64,000 nt of DNA, taken from assembly GCA_030407085.1 (NCBI GenBank), contig CM059582.1, positions 159,084,001-159,148,000 of the forward strand. The letters are read 5' to 3'. The notes beneath the pieces were generated by a model. The model was not told where the DNA came from. It did no database searches and saw only the letters and a program-made list of their open reading frames with translations. Positions within the stretch are counted from its first letter, which is position 1. Every line of letters starts with the position of its first letter. A program made the translations under genes and the position numbers. This stretch comes from Trichopria drosophilae (taxonomy: Eukaryota; Arthropoda; Insecta; Hymenoptera; Diapriidae). Below are positions 49,324-62,363 of this stretch, piece by piece.

Positions 49324-49744
49324 GTTTCGATGCAGCGATGTGCTCTGGCTCGGCAATATTTGCCGAAGTTATTAAGTAAAATCTACAGAAAAGTTGTTAC
49401 TCAAGTCATTAAGTAGATTTTCTAGATTTTGTTCAGCAAATATTACCGAAGTGACTATGTAAATGTTACATAATGGTGGTTACTTAACTTCTATGGCAAA
49501 TTTTACTACCGAGTTTTCGGCAGAACTTACTAACAAATTCTTTCAGTGTAGTATCGCATTTCTTGATCTCCAATCATTCGTAATATTTTTTCGTTTACTG
49601 GATAAATAATATTAACTTAAGTAAAAATAGTAAAGTTAACAACATCAAAAAAGTTATACTAACAAAAAAAGTACTTTTTTTAACTACTCTCTATTCAACT
49701 TCTCAATGGCAGTTGAATTTCTCAAGTAAATTTTTTTCAGTGTA

Positions 49745-51736
49745 TATGGCACTTTTACAATTCTCCCCTGGTTGCTTTCCATCTTCTAAGTCTAAGTTCC
49801 CAATGACGTGACATTTTAGAGTAAGGAGATAATCAAGAACTGACAACAGTGTTTAGAAATTTGATCAATTCTAACCCTGCACATGATCAATACTCACGTT
49901 AAGTATCAAACAGATATCGGGAGAGTTGGGTTAATCCTGATGTGTAAAGTAAATTATATTGTTTAAAATAAAGCACACATGCTTATAAATATAAATAAAA
50001 AACTCTTCATATTAAAAATTTGAATTGTATGTTTCGTTTAATGGTGCTATGAATTTATTTATTTTTAACCATTTGCATGTTACTTTAATTATTTTTTTTA
50101 TTATTTAATTTATCAGCTGGTGCAAATTTCAATACATTACGCCAAATCTTGAAATTGTAGATTTTTGGTTCTCAGAGTCCGAGTCCGAAATAAAAATTTC
50201 GAAGTTGTGTTTGAATCCCGAGACATCTTAAAAAAGAAAATTGAGTTATTATGAGATTCCAAATATAGATAAATTCATAAACATGGACATTTCAAACTGT
50301 GATAGGTCCGATATAAAGAGAGATATTTAAGCATACTCAACGATATTGGAAGGGTAATGATTAAAACGTATGCTAAAGTTTATAGCTTTTTGAATAATAG
50401 AACTCATTCCATGCTACAAAACCTCATATATAAGCAACCATCGCTATTTTTCCATTTTTAGGTTAGGTTATCTCGGAATCCAGATTGAATTGCGATTTTG
50501 CTTTCGGGTATAAGGGAAAAACATGTTATGTTTGAGCACATTTGCGCACAATGCTATGTATTTATGAATAATTTCTACGCATGGCCCAGTGCTAGACACT
50601 AATTATAATGATAAATTATTTATTTTTTAAATTCACTTAAAATACTACCTTATAATTTTCCCATATCTTAAATAAACGAATATACGAATTACAATTCCGA
50701 TAAATGTTGTTTTTCCTTACGACTTCTCTCATAAATGTTAATGACATGTTGTCAACCGAGTTTTGACACGCAGAAAACAAAAGTTCCTCCTTGCGCGACT
50801 GTTTTCGCGAAAAATAGACTCTCGGCTTTTGCAGCCAGCTGACGCCGCAGGACTTTTCTCTTTCCTGAAACTTTCCGACTTTGTCGAATCCGATATGCGA
50901 CAACTGCTGTATTTTTGCCCTCCTTCTTTCAGCTAAAAATGATCTCATTGCCGCAATCGGACTTCATGCATATTGCGAAACAACTCTATTAAACAATAAC
51001 TTGTTTTCTTCTAATAGCTTATAAATAACTTAATGCAGTGATCTGAGATAGGAATATTAAATTTTTTTTTAATTTAGTTTATACTGGGGAAAACAACAAA
51101 TAAATATGATATTTATATACGGCTATTCAAGAAACTCAAATCTGATGTACAAAATGGTTACATGTGGTTCGGGATCCTTAGCCCTACTAACTAAGACTAT
51201 ATGTCAATGTCGTATTGTCAGCATACTGCGGTCATAAATTTCCAATATTTTCAACGACGCATTAGCTACAGTGCAAACATATTTGATCCATATTCAAACT
51301 GTTCGCAAGTGTAAATATGAGTTATTTGTGTGCCTGCGGTTTTTCTTTTGACCGATCTCATTTCAAAATTATTGTTTACAGAGAAAGATGCAACTACGCA
51401 TTCGCAAGGGTGTTCTGCAATTTTTATCGCCCGTTTAGAGTATTACCGGCCGCTACTGGGTCCGAAGCTCTCTGAGGTGACACTTTTTTTGTTCACGTGT
51501 GTGAAAAATTATCGTGTGTAACACGAACTAAAATACATTACACGCTCGGGTGATGCTTGAATCTCTCATCTAGGCCTGCGACTCGAGCAGCAATATCTCC
51601 CGCGACGTAATGATTCCTTTCCGCCCTATATGCATAATGTACTATTTTCACCTGATCAGGAAAACTCAGTTTCATCAGGAAAAAATGACTTTAGACTCCA
51701 CTAGGGCGAAAAATAATAATCGCTTGCGGAGGTAAA
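49745..51736. other. No recognised gene
   Basis: The minus-strand ORF 50948-50637 (103 codons, Lys/Arg/Ser-rich) and the plus ORF 51330-51521 lie in slightly GC-richer DNA. They match nothing I recognise and show no signal peptide or domain. They could be exon fragments or chance. The rest is AT-rich with no repeat. Confidence 0.3.
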
Positions 51737-51740
51737 ATAT

Positions 51741-52599
51741 TGTCACGTTTAGATAACTCGGAAGAATTATCTAGGGACAGGACCTAAGAAGGCTCAAGAA
51801 CCTTCTTAGACCCTTAATTTAAGTTGCCCAATTTGGTTTTTTAGAACCAGGAAGGGCGGTCGAAATGCGAGAGAAGGATCAATTAAATAATTTTAAAAAG
51901 TCTTGTTACACAAATTAATATATTTGATAAAAATATAATACGTTAACTTCTAATTAATTTTATATCTACAACCCCAGTCGCAATATTATTTAAGAAATAT
52001 TATTCTTAAGGTCTCAGTTAATTATCTCTATAGAGAGTACTGAATTAACTGGAAAAGGGAATAAATATCAGTTAATCAGTTCTCTACAGAACTGAATTAA
52101 CTGGAAAAGGGAATCAGTTTTTATTTCTCGGTTACGAACCGTGTTTTGTTAATATATTGAAGAAAAGAGATACTCACTTCTTCTAGTTCTAATGTTCCTC
52201 GTTGGCTGATGGAATCGAAAGAGAGCATGTATGTCCTTTTGCGCTTTTTTATATTGGAAACTCCCGCCTTACAATTAAACAATTTTAAACAGAAATTGAG
52301 AAGCTCTTGGTTTTTGACCAATCAGAGCTCTCAGTCCTCGTTAGGGACTAGGGAATCTTGTTTCAAGAAATAAAGCCAGGGTCGTTTTACCGATGCATTG
52401 AAGTGTCGATTATCTCGTTATTATTAATTATGAAATTCTTAGCTTATAGGAGAAATGCAACGAGCCGAGACAGACGATACAATTTCATTGTACGTCAAAG
52501 TGTCCGCGTCGGTTTGACATTTCAGATTAAGACATACGGTTGTTGAACTTGCGAGAGTGTATAATTTTTTCGTTGTCCGTTTCTGTGCGGCACGTTACA
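51741..52599 (+). mobile_element. Probable solo LTR (859 bp)
   Basis: Begins TGTCACG and ends CGTTACA, which are inverted complements with one mismatch and give the canonical TG..CA. It is flanked by a 4-bp ATAT duplication (51737-51740 and 52600-52603). A TATA-like TTTATATTGG lies near 52248 and AATAAA at 52369-52374, in the order expected of U3-R-U5. No gag/pol follows, so the internal region was lost by LTR recombination. Inside, GAATTAACTGGAAAAGGGAA occurs twice (about 52042 and 52092). Family not determined (Gypsy or BEL/Pao). Confidence 0.7.
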
Positions 52600-52603
52600 A
52601 TAT

Positions 52604-53948
52604 CATTTTATGCTTTTAATACAAAAAGTACTATTTTCTTATCTTCCTGAGTGTTGAATATATGGAAAGGGATATTTGAACATCTCATGGGCCTAGCATT
52701 ATTATCGTAATCATGATTCAGAGGTAATCCTAGAATGTATGGTTCATGATGAGAATTTATGTATCTTTTATTACGTATATTACGTGCTCACTTATTCGAT
52801 TGTTTTACATTTGAAACATACATATTTCAAAACAATTTATTACCCCGTTGTATCAAATTGAAATTGTACAAAGCTTGTATACCTTAGATATTAATATTCC
52901 ATCTAAATTAAAATTTATAACTGTATAAACATGTCTACCGATTTTTTCCGAAATAAATTACGTTAAAAGTGCCTTTATAACTCTCTTAAATTATTAGTTT
53001 TAATATGTACAATTATTAATCACAGAACCACGTATGCCAACATTCAAACGTACTCAAATGGAGCCAAGAGTGCTTTTAAATTTGCCCACTAAATTACTCA
53101 TAGTCGTCGGCACGATCAAACCGAAAATTTAGTGGTACATCGATCGAAAAGCGACCTAAACTAGTAAAATATTGCTCGACAAATAACATCTGGCAAGCTC
53201 GAGCTCGCTGCGTACCCTAGAACGAGGAGACAGCGTCGGAGGTGGAAGAGAGGGCTTGACATTGTGCATATTTCATGGGCCCGGCAGCGGTCCACGACGA
53301 ATCCGTTTCTCTTGCGGCGGGCTTTCTGGCATGTATGTACCTATCTACATAGAAATAGAGGGAGATCTATGTCGGCTACCTAGATCCTTGACACTTCGTG
53401 AAATTTCCAACTGAAACCAATCCATTTCAAAACCTCCGACAAGTTACGGATGCTCTTAAATCGCCAGTAAACAGTTACAAAAACAATTTTTTACGTAATT
53501 AATCTCGAAGGATAGCATTTGCTTGATGTACGAGCTCAAATAACAAACAAATAGCATACGTTATTCATTATGATGAAGTTTTGATGCATAGATGTAAATA
53601 TTACAGTGATTCACAAAGAAAGTCGATCTGGATATAAATGATTACTTCCAATAGCAAGAAAATTTGTTGAAACCAAATTTTTATATAATTACATGGGTGT
53701 TTCAAGATTATATTCACTGATCTGGAGTTAAGAGTGAAATCATGACTTTTTTAGTTTCTTGAATATGCCTTCAGAATCATCTTTGAGTCAAGAAACCGTG
53801 ATATGCCAAGCTGCAAAAAAATGAAAATGAAGAATCTTTTTACATCGTAGTTCCGAAATCGGGTAAAATAGATTGATAGAATAAGTTTCACTACTATTGA
53901 TTGCGAACATCCAGTCAAAGTAAAAAAAGTTACATTTTAAGTTTTTGT
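52604..53948. other. No recognised gene; GC-richer island at 53180-53420
   Basis: The island contains AAGCTCGAGCTCGCTGCGTA and GGCCCGGCAGCGGTCCACGA-type sequence unlike the AT-rich surroundings. No convincing long ORF. The remainder is plain AT-rich DNA. Confidence 0.35.
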
Positions 53949-53952
53949 TTAA

Positions 53953-55047
53953 CACTTTGAAGCAGCGTGGTCCTCTCAGGGACCACCTTTTCTGCCAGAT
54001 AATTTCATTTATAGAAAATTCAATTTTGAGGTATTTAAAAATATTGGTTGGTTTTTCTAGTAGCTATGGTATTTGTCAACAATATTATACCCCTAATATT
54101 CAAATTTCATTTGCTGTAAAAGTATTATAAATAAACAAACACTTAAAAAATGGTTGTTTTTTTTTTAAAAAAGCGTTTTCCAGCTTATTTCAGTTTTGAT
54201 TTTCATGGGAATTTTGCCCCAAAATTAAAAATATCGAATTCAAAATGACAGTACAAAAATTTTAAAAATAACATGTATTTATGCCTGGAAACGATTATTC
54301 GGAGATTGAAAACTCTAAGATGGCAGATTCAAAATTTGCTAAAACTATTTTTGGAAATTTTTGAGATTAAGGAATACTGGGATTTAGATTAAAAATTGTA
54401 CATTAGATATGCTGACTTTGATTGCTTACCCTTGGCATAACCTAGTGGTAACGACGATGGCGTAGTAAGCTTGTAGCTCCACTTTTTTTAATACCTTTTT
54501 TGTTTTTTTTTTAAATATTTTTTAGAACTTTTTTTCTTAATATTTTTTATGCTTTTCTTTTATTTATGCTCCTTTTGTTTTTGATTTTTGGCCGTAAAAT
54601 TGTATGACCTCGTAACAATAGTGTAGCCTTGAACTGGCTTCAGGGGTCCAATCTTTACTCATACCCTGAAATTCTAATCTTGGATCTTTCATTTTGAATA
54701 TTGAAAATCCGACGCCACATTCGTAGTTTGCGACCCCGATAACCCTTCCGAGTTCCCAATTTCATCTCGATCAAGCAATCTTTTCCTAATTTGGTCCGCA
54801 AGTTTGGATCCACCATTTTGAATTTTGAAAATCTGAGGTCTTATTCGAAATCAGTGACCCCGAAAACTCGCATGTCCCCAATTTCATCTCGATCAAGCAA
54901 TTTTTTTCTAATTTGTTTCGCCAGCTTGGATCTGCCATTTTATAATTTGAAAATCTGAGGTCATATTCATAATCAGCCACCTCGAAAACCCCCGAGTAAT
55001 AAATTCCAACCATTTTCCATTTAAGGAAAAATGTGTGCTTCAAAGGG
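53953..55047. mobile_element. piggyBac-type TTAA-flanked element (1,095 bp)
   Basis: The left TTAA (53949-53952) is followed by CACTTTGAAGCA. The right end TGCTTCAAAGGG is followed by TTAA (55048-55051). Terminal repeats match 11 of 12. TTAA duplication with CCCTTTGA-like ends is the hallmark of piggyBac-mobilised MITEs (established). The interior, about 54640-55010, has three units of about 130 bp of the dispersed CCATTTTGAATTTTGAAAAT/CTCGATCAAGCAAT family. No transposase. Confidence 0.72.
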
Positions 55048-55052
55048 TTAAA

Positions 55053-58000
55053 ACCTATTGAAAATTATGAAGAGGAAAACGGCGTATATGTACGAGTAAT
55101 GTCCCCAGTTATGTGTATAAATAATTTCTGTTTCATTCAATGACATCTACAATCATAAATATATTTTCTCTACCTTTTTTTGCCAGCAGCTTATTGCAGG
55201 TAGAAATAATGACATGTTTCACTAAATGATCATTGCTTTACCACAACACAAATCTGTTTCGAAATCAGCTAAGCAACTTGTGTTGTTTCCCAGGCCATGA
55301 TTTGTAGTGTGGCGGTCCGAAATTGGGCTAAATCTGGCATAACTGTTCTTTTAGTGTTCATTAGAAAAAAAAGTTTCTTTACACTCTGTAGGCGTAAAGA
55401 GTAATTTATTCTTACTATAAAGACATAATAGTTTTAGTATCAAGAATGTAAATTTTGAGTGCGTAAATTTACACTATCGATGAAAGACTAATTTTTCACT
55501 CTAGTGGTATAAATTGAGTATATCATCTCGAAATTTATACTTAAAATGCTAGGGAACCACTTATCCGTGTGATTTTGCATTTTATATGCCTCCGAATGAA
55601 GATTACATATCTGATTAAAATCCCGGTCACAAATCTTTCCACGAATCATACTCCAAGAATGAAATCGTTTATATTTATTTTGAGTACAAACATGTAATTT
55701 AACACCGGTGTCATGAACGATCTACATTGACGCCAGTTAATCTTGTTCTAACTGAATAACTCGTAATTGTCAACAATTCTATACGAAAACGGTCGAACAC
55801 GTCTTGGACCGGTGGTTGACTAAACAGAAAGTTTCAGTAATCATTATCCCTAGTCAGTACGTGAAACACAGCCCGTTACTCCAGCAACTCGGGAACGGCG
55901 ACAACGATCGAAACGGCGGTTTGAACTTCACCCGAGTTTCCCCGCAGCTCGCACACTCGACCGTTAATCATTGTTCTTAATTGCTTTGCGAACACCTGCA
56001 TAGAATCGAGCAGACGATTTAGAATCCGTCCCATTGATTTATCAAATAAATCTGACCGCGATTGCGCAACTCTCCCCATCCGCGATTTAATTCCCTCAAA
56101 ACTTTTGCCTGCACTGCGGACTATGAATATAATTCCAGGGACCGTTCTAAACTATAATCTGACTATACACTAATATTTGAAGAAAACAAACTAACATTAC
56201 GGTGCTTCGAATGAAATATCTGAATGGTCGCAATGAAATACTCTGCCCAAAGTTTTGTTGAACGCTTAACTATTTCCAAATAATTTGATTCAAACTTCGA
56301 GCTTATCTATAAAGGTTCCCTTAAATAACTAGTCAAAATTGCGAGATGACAACCTGGCTCCATAACTCTAAATGAATTTTTAATGCAATTTCAATATCCT
56401 AAATAGAATATCTTACGGATTTTATCATTATACTTATTTAATTTTACGTGATGTATTATACAGTTTATTGATTATTATTATAATCAAAAAATTTTAAATA
56501 TTTGCAATCATTGTTTTCTAAATGCAAAACCATAATGTAGTGCATAATCGCAACATAAAACTCCACTTAAAGTCTCCTTTACAGCACAAGGGCCACCCTA
56601 CAGCAATGGATGCTACGATGTTCACTTTCATGGCAGATGAAAATTAACAGGACGAGATAGAAGCGAGTTTATTTGCAAGTTGTCCGTCGAAAAAAGGCCT
56701 CGAAAAATACACGACTGATCCATCTTGAAATAAGGTTGTCGCTGCTGTATCTAGGAAAACAGCATCATTTTGAAGTGAGAAGGGCCTTCCGCTAAGAAGG
56801 ATATCAGCGAATCTATTTGCCACTCTCGTGAGGTTTGAAGTGCTCCATTAAAATGCTAGTCTCATTTTCTTTCAAGACCAGAGTAACTACCGTCTCGTCC
56901 CATTTCAAGATCTCGTCGACGCCGTTGAAGAAGAAATGGGAAATGGAACGGAGCAAACGTCACAAAGAGAGATGGCAAATACGACAAGCCCTCCTGTATG
57001 CCATCAGGTGAGCAGAGGTTATATATCTCTTACAGAAAACGAAATGTCGAATGCCATAAATGGAGCTTTGAATTTAGCTTTATGTTGAATTAGCTATTCC
57101 ATGAATACTCTGACGAAGCTACCGAAGGCGTGGTGTGTCTGGTTCCCGTACTTGATACCGCACTGCAGTATATCCGGAGATTACGAATGTACACTACGAG
57201 TCGACCAAACAATCTACGATTGGGATATAAGTGAAAAAAATGAATTTCGGAAAACAGTGGATATACTTAGTACTCGCCGCTTCCCATGCCCTCTAACGTG
57301 ATCAGAGAATAAATATTATTTTTATTTAACAGTTGATTCTCATAAATATGAAACAAATTTATTTGATTTTAAAGAAATAGGTCCAGATTTGCATTAGCTA
57401 ACAAAATTTTACATTATAACAATGAACTTAATTTACAATAAAAATATTTGATTTGGTCAACTATAATTGTAAATCCTTCGGACGAATTTCGTTACTAATG
57501 CAAAACGCTTTAGAGATACGCGGCAATCTGTGTACTGTCACGTAACATCCTTAAATTATCACATTATCTGGTTTCCTCGCGCTACAGCGAAACCCATAGC
57601 AAGTACGTGGGTCGCCTGGGTATTTTTACCCTGATTTTCCGATCACCGTAAAATTTACTTTCCGAGACTTGAATGGTAGGTCTCGCGGGAGTTACGAACG
57701 AGGTAGCAGTTACCTCCGATACGATGCTCGAGCTTGCACTCTCGCTTATCCCGTCTTCCGATTACCGATCATTGGTCAAATAAAAATACAGTCACATATA
57801 TACATTTAAGTTTCCTACTTTCCGTTTGAAGAATCTATTGCTATATATATAGATATTTCAAGAATTGCGTTGAAAATTGAAAAGACATTTTAAGCATTTA
57901 GTCGATATAAAAGTTAGGGGGTATGGATTTCATTATATATTATTGTTGTATTCCATGCAAAACATTTATCTTATATTACACCTGAAAAATTTAACATTTT

Positions 58001-60636
58001 TAAACATTGACGATTTCGTTATATGAAAAACTGCGTTGAGTATTCATTAAAACTAACTTCGATATCAAGCTACATTATTAGGCTCCAGCAGGCCCTAAGG
58101 GATTCTTTCCCATTCGCCTTTACGAAAATCCACTTCAAAGATCGCTGCATGTACGTAGTTTAACTTTAAGAACGTTCATATCAAACACGGACGTGATTTA
58201 CGAAATACACAAAGATCGAAAGAGGAAAAGGAGACGCGTTGAAGGAGGCCGTTATGGGAGTTCTTCCAGTATGTTGACATTGCAACCAGCTGACCCAGTT
58301 GCATTCAAAGAGAAACAAGCACCCCCGATTGCAGCTACTGATAACAGCAATAGACTCTAGATTATTTCAGCGATACTCATTTGCGCCACTAAGCCACTTG
58401 CAAAATATGCTGACCTCTCAGAAGGAATATCCATCAAATGTGACCACACTTCACGAGAAATTATCTTCCGGACTTATCTTATCGTTACGTATTAAAAGAT
58501 ACGTCTCTCACAGAATGAATTGAATTCTATATTTACATCGATTAGTCAACGCAATTTATTAGTGTAAGTAAACATATTTTATAAATGCTTAAACTATTAT
58601 TAGTTTTACATTCAGAGTTTTAACATCATTCCAATTATTAATGGACCATTTCGCAGTAATATTCATAAAATAGAATCTTTATTAGTAAATTTTTCATGAA
58701 TTGTGTAAAATCTACCACTGTAATTTTAGTTGTACTTCTTAAATCACGCTGCCGTAGAATATAATATTCAACAATTTTTTTTTCAACGAGACACACATAT
58801 TTTTCTCCCTCTCTATGTGTTTATGTGCTGAATTACGTCTAGACGTTTTTGTTGAGAAAAGGCGATTCTATAAGCTTAGTGATCATGTATTACATTGTGG
58901 CATTCGGGCAACGATTTTTGATACCGAAATGGTGACACTAGTGACCTCTGTTTTTTGTTGCCGAGTGTATCAGGTATACAGTATAGACAGTATTTTTCTG
59001 CGAGAAATGATTTGTGTGCTTGTATTATCTGAGCTGTACTGTCCCCTAGAGCGAAGGAAAACTGGAGCTGCACGGGTTCGCTCGAGTCACCATAAATCTT
59101 TAGCTTGACCCCGAATCTTTTGTCGAGTGCGATCCGAGGGATCTACTCGATAGTGATGTATTGTGGTCTGGGTGTAGCTAGATTTCGACGTTATAAAGAT
59201 GTAATTGGCGTTCGAAAGTATACGTGAAATGCATCATGACCTGTTCTATCATCAATCGATCATTTATACGTTTCTCGAATGAAAGAGATTCATTCTTTCC
59301 CTGATGGTTCAATTATGTCTGACAACTTGGTTATAAATTAGGGTTCGAACTGGACGTAACTGAAAAACATTCTACGATGTTTTCCAGCAGGCGATCGTGA
59401 CTTTTAATCGTTTTATTAGTACATATGTATTTCCATCACACTGAATATTACACATTTTCTCATGAGTGCTAATAAAATTATAAAAAGTGACCTACCGCAT
59501 GGATATCTACATAAACTTGGTTTTTTAAGTAATAGCAAAACAGAAATTTAGTTAGTATTAGTGTTAATATTAATGATAACGTGATGATATCCTAAAGTAA
59601 TGCTAAATGGTAAAATGATATTTTAATGAAAGAAGGAGATCAATACGGATTGGAAATCTGTTTTTATTATTGAATGAATATATTTAACATATTATTATTA
59701 CTAGATTCCTCAACTTAAATTTAACTCTTTTTTGTTAGTTTTAAATAGGTACGTTTTATTCGGTTCTTCTTAGTTACTTTTCTAGAAATAATCACTTCAC
59801 AGGCTTGCAGTCTTTTTGACCTAAAAGAACTCGATTTTTTAAAGTTGTCAATATCTTTTAGGAGATTAAGTATCGACTTGTTAGCCTAGGGCAATAATAA
59901 ATCGGTTTCAAATCAAATGAATCCAATAATTTGTAATACTTCTATGCTAATGGCGTCAAATACTCTCAGTTATTATGAAAAAAATGTTGTTTCTTTAAAT
60001 AGTACTATTTATGCAAATTAGAGTTTTCATTGATCGTTATTATTACAGTAAAAGTAAAATCTCCCAAAAAACACTTTGTGTAAAGAAAAGCTCGCCAAGT
60101 TCTCATTCTACAAAAAAAGACACTGAAATCACGTAATAAGGCCAAGTTCTTTCCATCGAAAGAAACCATTGTCTAATGCTATGTAAAAAAATTAGGAAGA
60201 CAAAATTTGTGTACATTGTTAACTCCTCAAAATCTTTTTAGAAAGTAATGAAAATTCAAAACAATTAATACAAAGCAATACTAAACATTTCTTTCATAAA
60301 AATAAGAGTCAATAAGTAAATATTATTCTATTAAATCTTACTTATTGAAGTTCAAAGATGGATACAACATCCCGAATATATTTACAGGCTGTTATTCCAA
60401 GCATCCCCCCAATTAATTTGTCCAAAGCTTGGCTGCCCTTATGAAAAAATATTTTGAAAAGAAGAAAAAAATTATAGTCGTGTAACTACGTGTTGTGCTA
60501 TTGAATATAAATACAAAGTAGAGTTCAGTAAAATATGTTATGTATATTTCACCTTTTTTCCATGTAAGTTACTAAAGGTATGTGCCTCTGCCATATTCTT
60601 GAAAAGAACTGTATATATAAAAAAAAAAAATATATA
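55053..60636. other. No recognised gene; several GC-richer islands
   Basis: Islands at about 55860-56110, 56580-57010, 57540-57780 and 58080-58330 stand out in base composition. The minus ORF 56079-55876 (67 codons) in the first, and an open stretch ending CCATCAGGTGAGC near 57010 (a possible donor), are the best exon-like pieces. No product is recognised. The ORF at 58815-59108 (97 codons) is also unassigned. The 59.4-60.6 kb stretch is AT-rich with nothing seen. Confidence 0.35.
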
Positions 60637-60945
60637 TATATGCAAAAGTGTCCGGCCAAAGATAATTTTATGATTAAGTAAAATAGAAACGGTAAAAAAT
60701 AAAAACGCAAATATATCACCATAAAGTATTTTTAGTTTGTAATTAAAATGTATAATTACAAAAATTGTTTACAACGATTAACATTTATTTATAAAAAAAT
60801 TAACATATTTTGCTACGTCATAAGTGTTCGGCCAAATTCCAAGAACGTATAATTCGCTCCGCTTAGTTTACGTTATTGGTCGCATACGTACGTAAACATG
60901 AGCTTTATTTATTTTCTACTATGCGATCAGTTATGCTTGGTCAAA

Positions 60946-62363
60946 ATGCCGAAGCGCACATCTTTACACTGAGAAAAGTGTATTTTATCAGTTACTATCC
61001 CTTGGCTTTTAAAAAGTGTATTATAGCCCTTAAAATAAATATTATAACTAGTTAATTTCTCCGTCTTTCAGCATTTGTTTTTGAAAGGTTATACGAAACT
61101 GTATTAAACTCTCCTATTTTAAAGGAATGTTTTATTATGACTAAAAGAATGCATTTTTAATGTTTTAATTTGCTAGATAAATTTCCATAAACGAAAATTG
61201 CTTTTAGTTAAAGAGCAAAGGCTAAAATAAACTGACGTATTGGTTAGAATAATCTAAAATCTTCGTCTTTTAACAGGTAATAGAAATATGGCAATCCCTA
61301 TGCGTAAAATATTATCTTTTACGGGGCATAAGAATTCTAATACTGGGTAAAAAACACTTTTCTCAGTGTAAACATACGTAAGTTGGTAATAAAGTTTCAC
61401 AACGAAGGAAAAGTTTCACGTCAAATAGCTGATCTTTTGGGAATTGGGAAATCAACTGTTAACGATATAATAAATAAATTCGAGACTGCAGCTATTTTAA
61501 AAGATAAACCCTGCCCCGGAAGGCCCAGAAAAACTACTAATCGTGTCGACAAAGTGATTAAAAGAAAAGCTGTCAAAGACGTAAAAAATAATGCCGCAGT
61601 CATCGCACGTGAATTACGCGAAAAAAAATTGGCTGACATAAGTCAAAGTACTGTTTCACGCAGATTAACAGAAGTGGGACTTTGTGGACGCGTTGGAGTT
61701 AAAAAACCGCTCGTTAGTAAAAAGAATAAGAAGGCCAGATTAGAATTTGCAAAAAATCACAGCAGCTGGACTGTTAAAGATTGGAAGAAAGTGCTGTTTT
61801 CAGACGAAACTAAAATTAATTTGTTTGGAAATGATGGTAGAAGGTACGTTCGACGACCAAAGGGCACCAGAAATGATTCGCGGTATTAAATACCAATTGT
61901 AAAACACGGTGGAGGTAGCATTATGCTTTGAGTGCATTTTCTTGGAAAGGCGTCGGTCCATTATTTAAAATTACAGGCACTATGGACTTTACTATGTATA
62001 GAGATATTCTATTGGAACAAATGCTACCTTATGCTCGTCAGAATATGACACGAGGGTGGATTTTTCAATAGGACAATGACCCAAAACATCGGTCACAATT
62101 TTTTCAGGAGTTTTTTAGCAAAAAAAAATCCGAGTTTTAGAGTGGCCGAGTCAATCTCCAGACTTGAATCCAAATAGCATTTATAGCAAGAGTTGTAACT
62201 AAGAATAGGGACTGAAAATTGTGCCAACAAAACTGCTTTGTGGGAAAAATACAAGAAGAGTGGAAAGAAATCACCCAAGATAGAATCATTAAACTTATCG
62301 AATCGATGCCTTACCGATGTGCCGCCGTGACAGCTTCGAAGGATATGGCAACTAAGTATTGAT
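60946..62363 (+). pseudogene. Tc1-family transposase, interrupted and decayed
   Basis: The likely start is the ATG at 60946. After about six codons the gene is split by a 402-bp MITE, and the reading frame resumes at 61371. From 61383 to 61886 there are 168 codons with the paired helix-turn-helix (Gln-Ile-Ala-Asp-Leu-Leu-Gly-Ile-Gly-Lys-Ser-Thr-Val) and the first catalytic Asp in a Phe-Ser-Asp-Glu motif (near 61800). Then a TAA, a TGA in place of a conserved Trp, at least two frameshifts, and a TAG just before the second catalytic Asp (Asp-Asn-Asp-Pro-Lys-His, about 62070). The Ser-Pro-Asp-Leu-Asn-Pro motif (about 62156) is present but the third catalytic Glu is not recognisable. Non-functional. 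Confidence 0.93.
60967..61368. mobile_element. 402-bp MITE nested in the Tc1 transposase
   Basis: Begins CACTGAGAAAAGTGTATTTT and ends with the inverted complement ACACTTTTCTCAGTG (15 bp perfect, more with one mismatch). TA duplications flank it at 60965-60966 and 61369-61370. Removing the insert plus one TA gives a continuous Ser-Leu-Asn-Ile-Arg frame, which confirms the boundaries. No ORF. The CACTGA ends resemble those of the elements at 46860 and 47337. Confidence 0.92.

Larger units (their letters stand above)
47337..49548. mobile_element. Second-level TA-flanked element (2,212 bp)
   Basis: The left end CACTGAAAGAAATCG and the reverse complement of the right end, CACTGAAAGAATTTG, match, with TA on both sides (47335-47336 and 49549-49550). 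Subterminal AAGTAAAATCTGCCGAA-like motifs recur in both arms. It holds the 80-bp repeat hairpin and a small hairpin. Confidence 0.78.
46860..49742. mobile_element. Outer TA-flanked element of a nested set (2,883 bp)
   Basis: The left end CACTGAAAAAAAATACTTAG and the reverse complement of the right end, CACTGAAAAAAATTTACTTG, match. TA lies on both sides (46858-46859 and 49743-49744). Only about 480 bp on the left and 190 bp on the right belong to this element. The middle is the insertion described next. Confidence 0.78.

Noticed and set aside
55360..55560. Possible MITE around a palindromic TTTACACT stretch
   Set aside because: The inverted motifs are short and no flanking duplication or sharp ends were found.
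61421..61639. Minus-strand ORF opposite the Tc1 transposase
   Set aside because: Shadow of the plus-strand transposase helix-turn-helix region.
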